From positions 1-24,712 of the forward strand of contig JSYX01000447.1 in assembly GCA_000787465.1 (NCBI GenBank): 24,712 nt of DNA, in the 5' to 3' direction. Positions within the stretch are counted from its first letter, which is position 1; the number at the start of each line of letters is the position of its first letter. This document shows, piece after piece, positions 22,268 to 24,712 of the stretch. The translations under genes and the position numbers were made by a program. Below the pieces are notes generated by a model. That model did no database searches. It had not been told where the DNA came from and saw only the letters and a list, made by a program, of their open reading frames with translations. Source of the DNA: Thermomucor indicae-seudaticae (lineage: Eukaryota > Mucoromycota > Mucoromycetes > Mucorales > Lichtheimiaceae).

Positions 22268-23916
22268 CTAAAACGTATTATATGTGGACTTTTGCAGTTG
22301 ACTAGGCTGAACACCTTCTTCTTCAGCTTGTAACAAAGCATCTTGTTCTTGTGCTTCTTCCCCTGTAATTTTACCATACCGTTAAACATTGCGTGATTTG
22401 GATTGAACCGAGAAAGACGGGCTCTTACCAGAATTGGATGACGAGGATGGTACAGCGCGCTGACCAGCATGCGGAATTACGAGGCAACGAATTCCCAAGA
22501 ATCGGCAAAAACCGTTAATTACCATGGACGCCCAAATACCGTACATGACAACAGAGAATAGGAGGTACACGCACAGAATGAGGCGCTCTGCTTCTGGCGA
22601 TATGATACGGCTAAATAGAATCGTGTTAATAGAGAAGAAAACAGGGTCTGCGCGGAAGCGAAGACACTTGCCGATCGATCACGGTGGGAGCAATGCCCAC
22701 CAGGATAGCCATCAGCCAGAGGGCGCCAAGGATACCGTTGAACGACGGGAAGGGTGACTTTGTCAAATGCGCGAGGATAACGTTGGAAACCATCAAACCA
22801 AACATGGTGCCGACTGCCAGTGAAAATAGAATAAAATGTTGCTGTTCGAAAATGGTGGAATAAGGTGACCATAGCCAGAGGCATACAGCCAGGGTATATT
22901 GCGTAATCGGGTACAATGCGGTTGCAAAGATCGACAGACGCCGTTTAATAGGTTCGGAACGGGATGCTTGGTAAATAGAGTAGATGCTGTGACACCACGT
23001 TTAGACATCTGTGCACAAACGATGACGACACGACTTACCACATAGGACAGTGTGTAACAATAAAGAAAAACACAAAACCATAAACAAACAATTTCGCAAA
23101 CGTGATATTGCCTGGTAAAAACAATGTCAGCCACGACATAACCGGGACATCCTTTATCTCAGTATGCCAAGATCCAGCGCCTGGATATTATTATGGTATA
23201 AGGTAAGCCTGATATCTAAAGAACTTGATCCTTTTTCGTTTGGTTTACCGAAAAATCCCGACCACAGGAACGCCAAGCAGGACAAGATGATGCCTTCGGT
23301 CGGGCCATTCACAATTCCCAGGTTCAAAACACCAGTGTAATACTCTTCGACCGTAGACAAATAGAAGCCAATGACGGTCACCAGAAATATCAGAGCCGTA
23401 TCACTGCTGTGACCAAGTCCGAGAGCAGCCGCCTGCAGCAATACGACAAACGTGCAGTTGAGCGCGTCACAGCCGTGGTCGAAAAGCTCTCCAAGGGGAG
23501 ATGATGTACCCGTCCGTCGTGCCTGCTTCCCGTCAACGTTATCCAATGTCGAATAAAGCCATAGACCGGCTGCAAAAGAAAAGTAAATCCATCTCGGGGT
23601 ATCATCCGCGTATAAGAGATCGGGCACATAGACTAGTATAATGGCGATGTTGATCATCATGAGCACAAGACCAGTCAGAGTAATCAAATTGGGTCTATAA
23701 TGTCAATCAGATGACGCTCCACTCTACTTTCGACCAGAGAACTTACGCCACCCATGTTGGCACCAACGTAACAGCCCAGTTCCAATAGTGACGAAGGATA
23801 TACTTTGTTACCAGTGACTTGTCCGTTGCAGCATATTTGTAATAGCGCAAGTTCTCTAGCTGTTCCTGAGACGGGAAGTCTGGGTCGACCCAGTTCCTGA
23901 ATTTCCAAATGGCCAT
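22268..23916 (-). CDS. CDP-choline/ethanolamine:diacylglycerol phosphotransferase (EPT1/CPT1 type)
   Basis: This ER or Golgi membrane enzyme makes phosphatidylcholine or phosphatidylethanolamine in the last step of the Kennedy pathway. The model is complement(join(22268..22362, 22429..22610, 22672..22986, 23039..23180, 23249..23694, 23747..23916)), 449 aa. The CDP-alcohol phosphotransferase motif is complete: D111-G112-x2-A115-R116-x8-G125-x3-D129-x3-D133. Other family landmarks are the N-terminal LENLRYYKYAATDKSLVTKY, VAPNLITLTGLV, VEEYYTGVL and VNGPTEGII. About eight hydrophobic helices follow. The tail is Ser-rich, then acidic and Gln-rich (EEAQEQDALLQAEEEG), longer than in yeast (391 aa). 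The intron 22611-22671 begins GCAAGT, a GC-AG intron; no GT donor nearby keeps the frame. Choline versus ethanolamine preference cannot be read from sequence. Confidence 0.92.
22611..22671 (-). other. GC-AG intron in the phosphotransferase gene
   Basis: On the minus strand the exon ends GATCG and the intron starts GCAAGT, the known consensus for GC donors, with acceptor ATTTAG 61 nt later. The nearest GT, four bases downstream (GTGTCT), would shift the following exon out of the frame that encodes the conserved membrane helices. Confidence 0.75.
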
Positions 23917-24108
23917 TAGAGAATCAGGAGGAAACGAAAAGAAGAAAGACGTGAAAATGGGGTTTTGACAGATTTAAGGTTTGGGCAAAAAAATAAGTCT
24001 GTTTCTCAGGGCGGGCACTTGCAGAACGCAGGCACTCCGCTCATAGGGACGTTTCACAATGTTTGAGGTTTCCTTTTGTTCTCTTACAGAGCCTTCTTTA
24101 TTGATGCC
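23917..24108. other. Upstream region of the phosphotransferase gene
   Basis: This 192-bp stretch lies between the phosphotransferase start codon and the stop codon of the dehydrogenase, both on the minus strand. TTTATT at 24097-24102 is AATAAA on the minus strand, just past the dehydrogenase stop. Nothing else was recognised. Confidence 0.45.
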
Positions 24109-24712
24109 TCACATTTTTGCATAGACTAGGGCGCCTCCATCCACAGTAATGGTCGCACCGTTGGTATATTGCCCTGCACGAGAAGAAAGATATATGCAGG
24201 TACCTGCAATATCCTCCGGCGATCCGATGCGACCTACTGGCGTCTTGGCTTTGATCTGGTCGCCGCACTTTTCAAGAGTGGCACGCATCATCTTGGACTG
24301 AAAGGCTCCCGGAGCTACCGTACTGAACAGTACATGTCGGTGACCGAGTTTGCCTGCCATGTGACGCGTCAAATGGTGAAGACCAGCTTTGGCTGAAGTA
24401 TAAGCAAACGTTTCTTGAGGTGCGGCCTATATTAAATGTCCGTCTGAGTCACGGATCATTCTCCTTCCTTGTCCTTTCACTTGCCCTCAATCCATCGATA
24501 GATCCAATGTTGATTACAAACGAAGGTTTATCTTGGGTTGCTTTAGCTGTCAATAACGGGAAGCAGCTAATGAAAATTCCATTAGCAATAAAGTAAATGT
24601 ATAAGGGACTACCGCCACTCACGCTTGGGTTAACGAAAAGACTCGCTTCAGGTTAAGATTGATGACTTTCTCGAAAGCTGCATCGGGATAAGTGTCAAAA
24701 CTTTCTGCCCAA
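24109..24712 (-). CDS. Short-chain dehydrogenase/reductase, partial (5' end outside window)
   Basis: This NAD(P)-dependent oxidoreductase has a classical SDR fold; the substrate is unknown. The visible model is complement(join(24109..24426, 24485..24566, 24623..>24712)), 162 aa from the middle to the C-terminus. The Rossmann cofactor motif TGxxxGxG lies beyond the window. Catalytic parts seen are Asn in INLNLKRVF, Ser in INIGSIDGL and Tyr/Lys in AYTSAKAGLHH, followed by the cofactor loop VAPGAFQSKM and the typical end IYLSSRAGQYTNGATITVDGG. The last three residues are AKM, which fit the PTS1 peroxisomal signal pattern. The final intron starts GCAAGT (GC-AG). The overall pattern is close to RhlG-like or 3-oxoacyl reductase-like SDRs, but that is a family-level guess. 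Confidence 0.88.
24427..24484 (-). other. GC-AG intron in the dehydrogenase gene
   Basis: The exon ends AGG and the 58-nt intron begins GCAAGTG and ends ATATAG. Splicing there gives an uninterrupted IDGLRAAPQETFAYTSAK with the catalytic Tyr and Lys in frame. Using the GT four bases further on leaves one extra set of bases and loses the YxxxK motif. Confidence 0.78.

Overview
The window is nuclear DNA from a fungus. Every protein gene except at most one is split by many short introns, mostly 52-76 nt, with GTAAG/GTGAG-type donors and TAG/CAG acceptors. The ATP-citrate lyase is a single fused chain. Filamentous ascomycetes encode that enzyme as two subunits, so an early-diverging lineage such as Mucoromycota is a good fit. 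That placement is an inference; nothing in the window names a species. All gene models below were spliced by hand from frame continuity and known family motifs, without transcript data.

Layout. (1) 173-2534 (+): DNA polymerase epsilon subunit B (POLE2/DPB2), 12 exons. (2) 2927-4723 (-): a GH43 beta-xylosidase/arabinofuranosidase. It is divergent from 5114-7006 (+), an MFS sugar transporter; they share a 390-bp promoter holding a CreA/Mig1-like palindrome, which looks like a small hemicellulose-sugar utilisation pair. (3) 7534-9103 (-): GT15 (KRE2/MNT1) Golgi alpha-1,2-mannosyltransferase. (4) 9709-10565 (-): an unrecognised acidic, probably nuclear protein of 224 aa in four exons. (5) 10919-11351 (-): ribosomal protein eL31, with a probable 100-nt intron in its 5' leader. 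(6) About 11.45-14.39 kb: nearly 3 kb without a convincing gene, upstream of a transcription factor. (7) 14387-16001 (+): a C2H2 transcription factor with two pairs of zinc fingers; its two overlapping reading frames are joined by a 58-nt intron. (8) 16749-20428 (+): ATP-citrate synthase. (9) 20565-22054 (-): a FANCE-like protein of the Fanconi anaemia pathway. (10) 22268-23916 (-): CDP-alcohol phosphotransferase (EPT1/CPT1 type). (11) 24109 to the right edge (-): a short-chain dehydrogenase/reductase, cut by the window, ending in the PTS1-like tripeptide AKM.

How the genes relate. The window is mainly core chromosome: DNA replication and repair (POLE2, FANCE-like), translation (eL31), lipid metabolism (ATP-citrate lyase making cytosolic acetyl-CoA, phospholipid head-group transfer) and protein glycosylation. 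The only pair that looks like a functional cluster is GH43 plus transporter. No tRNA, rRNA, transposon, CRISPR array or viral sequence was recognised.

The points most worth a second look are the FANCE-like gene, the four-finger factor, two GC-AG introns in neighbouring genes, the orphan acidic protein and the 3-kb gene-free stretch.
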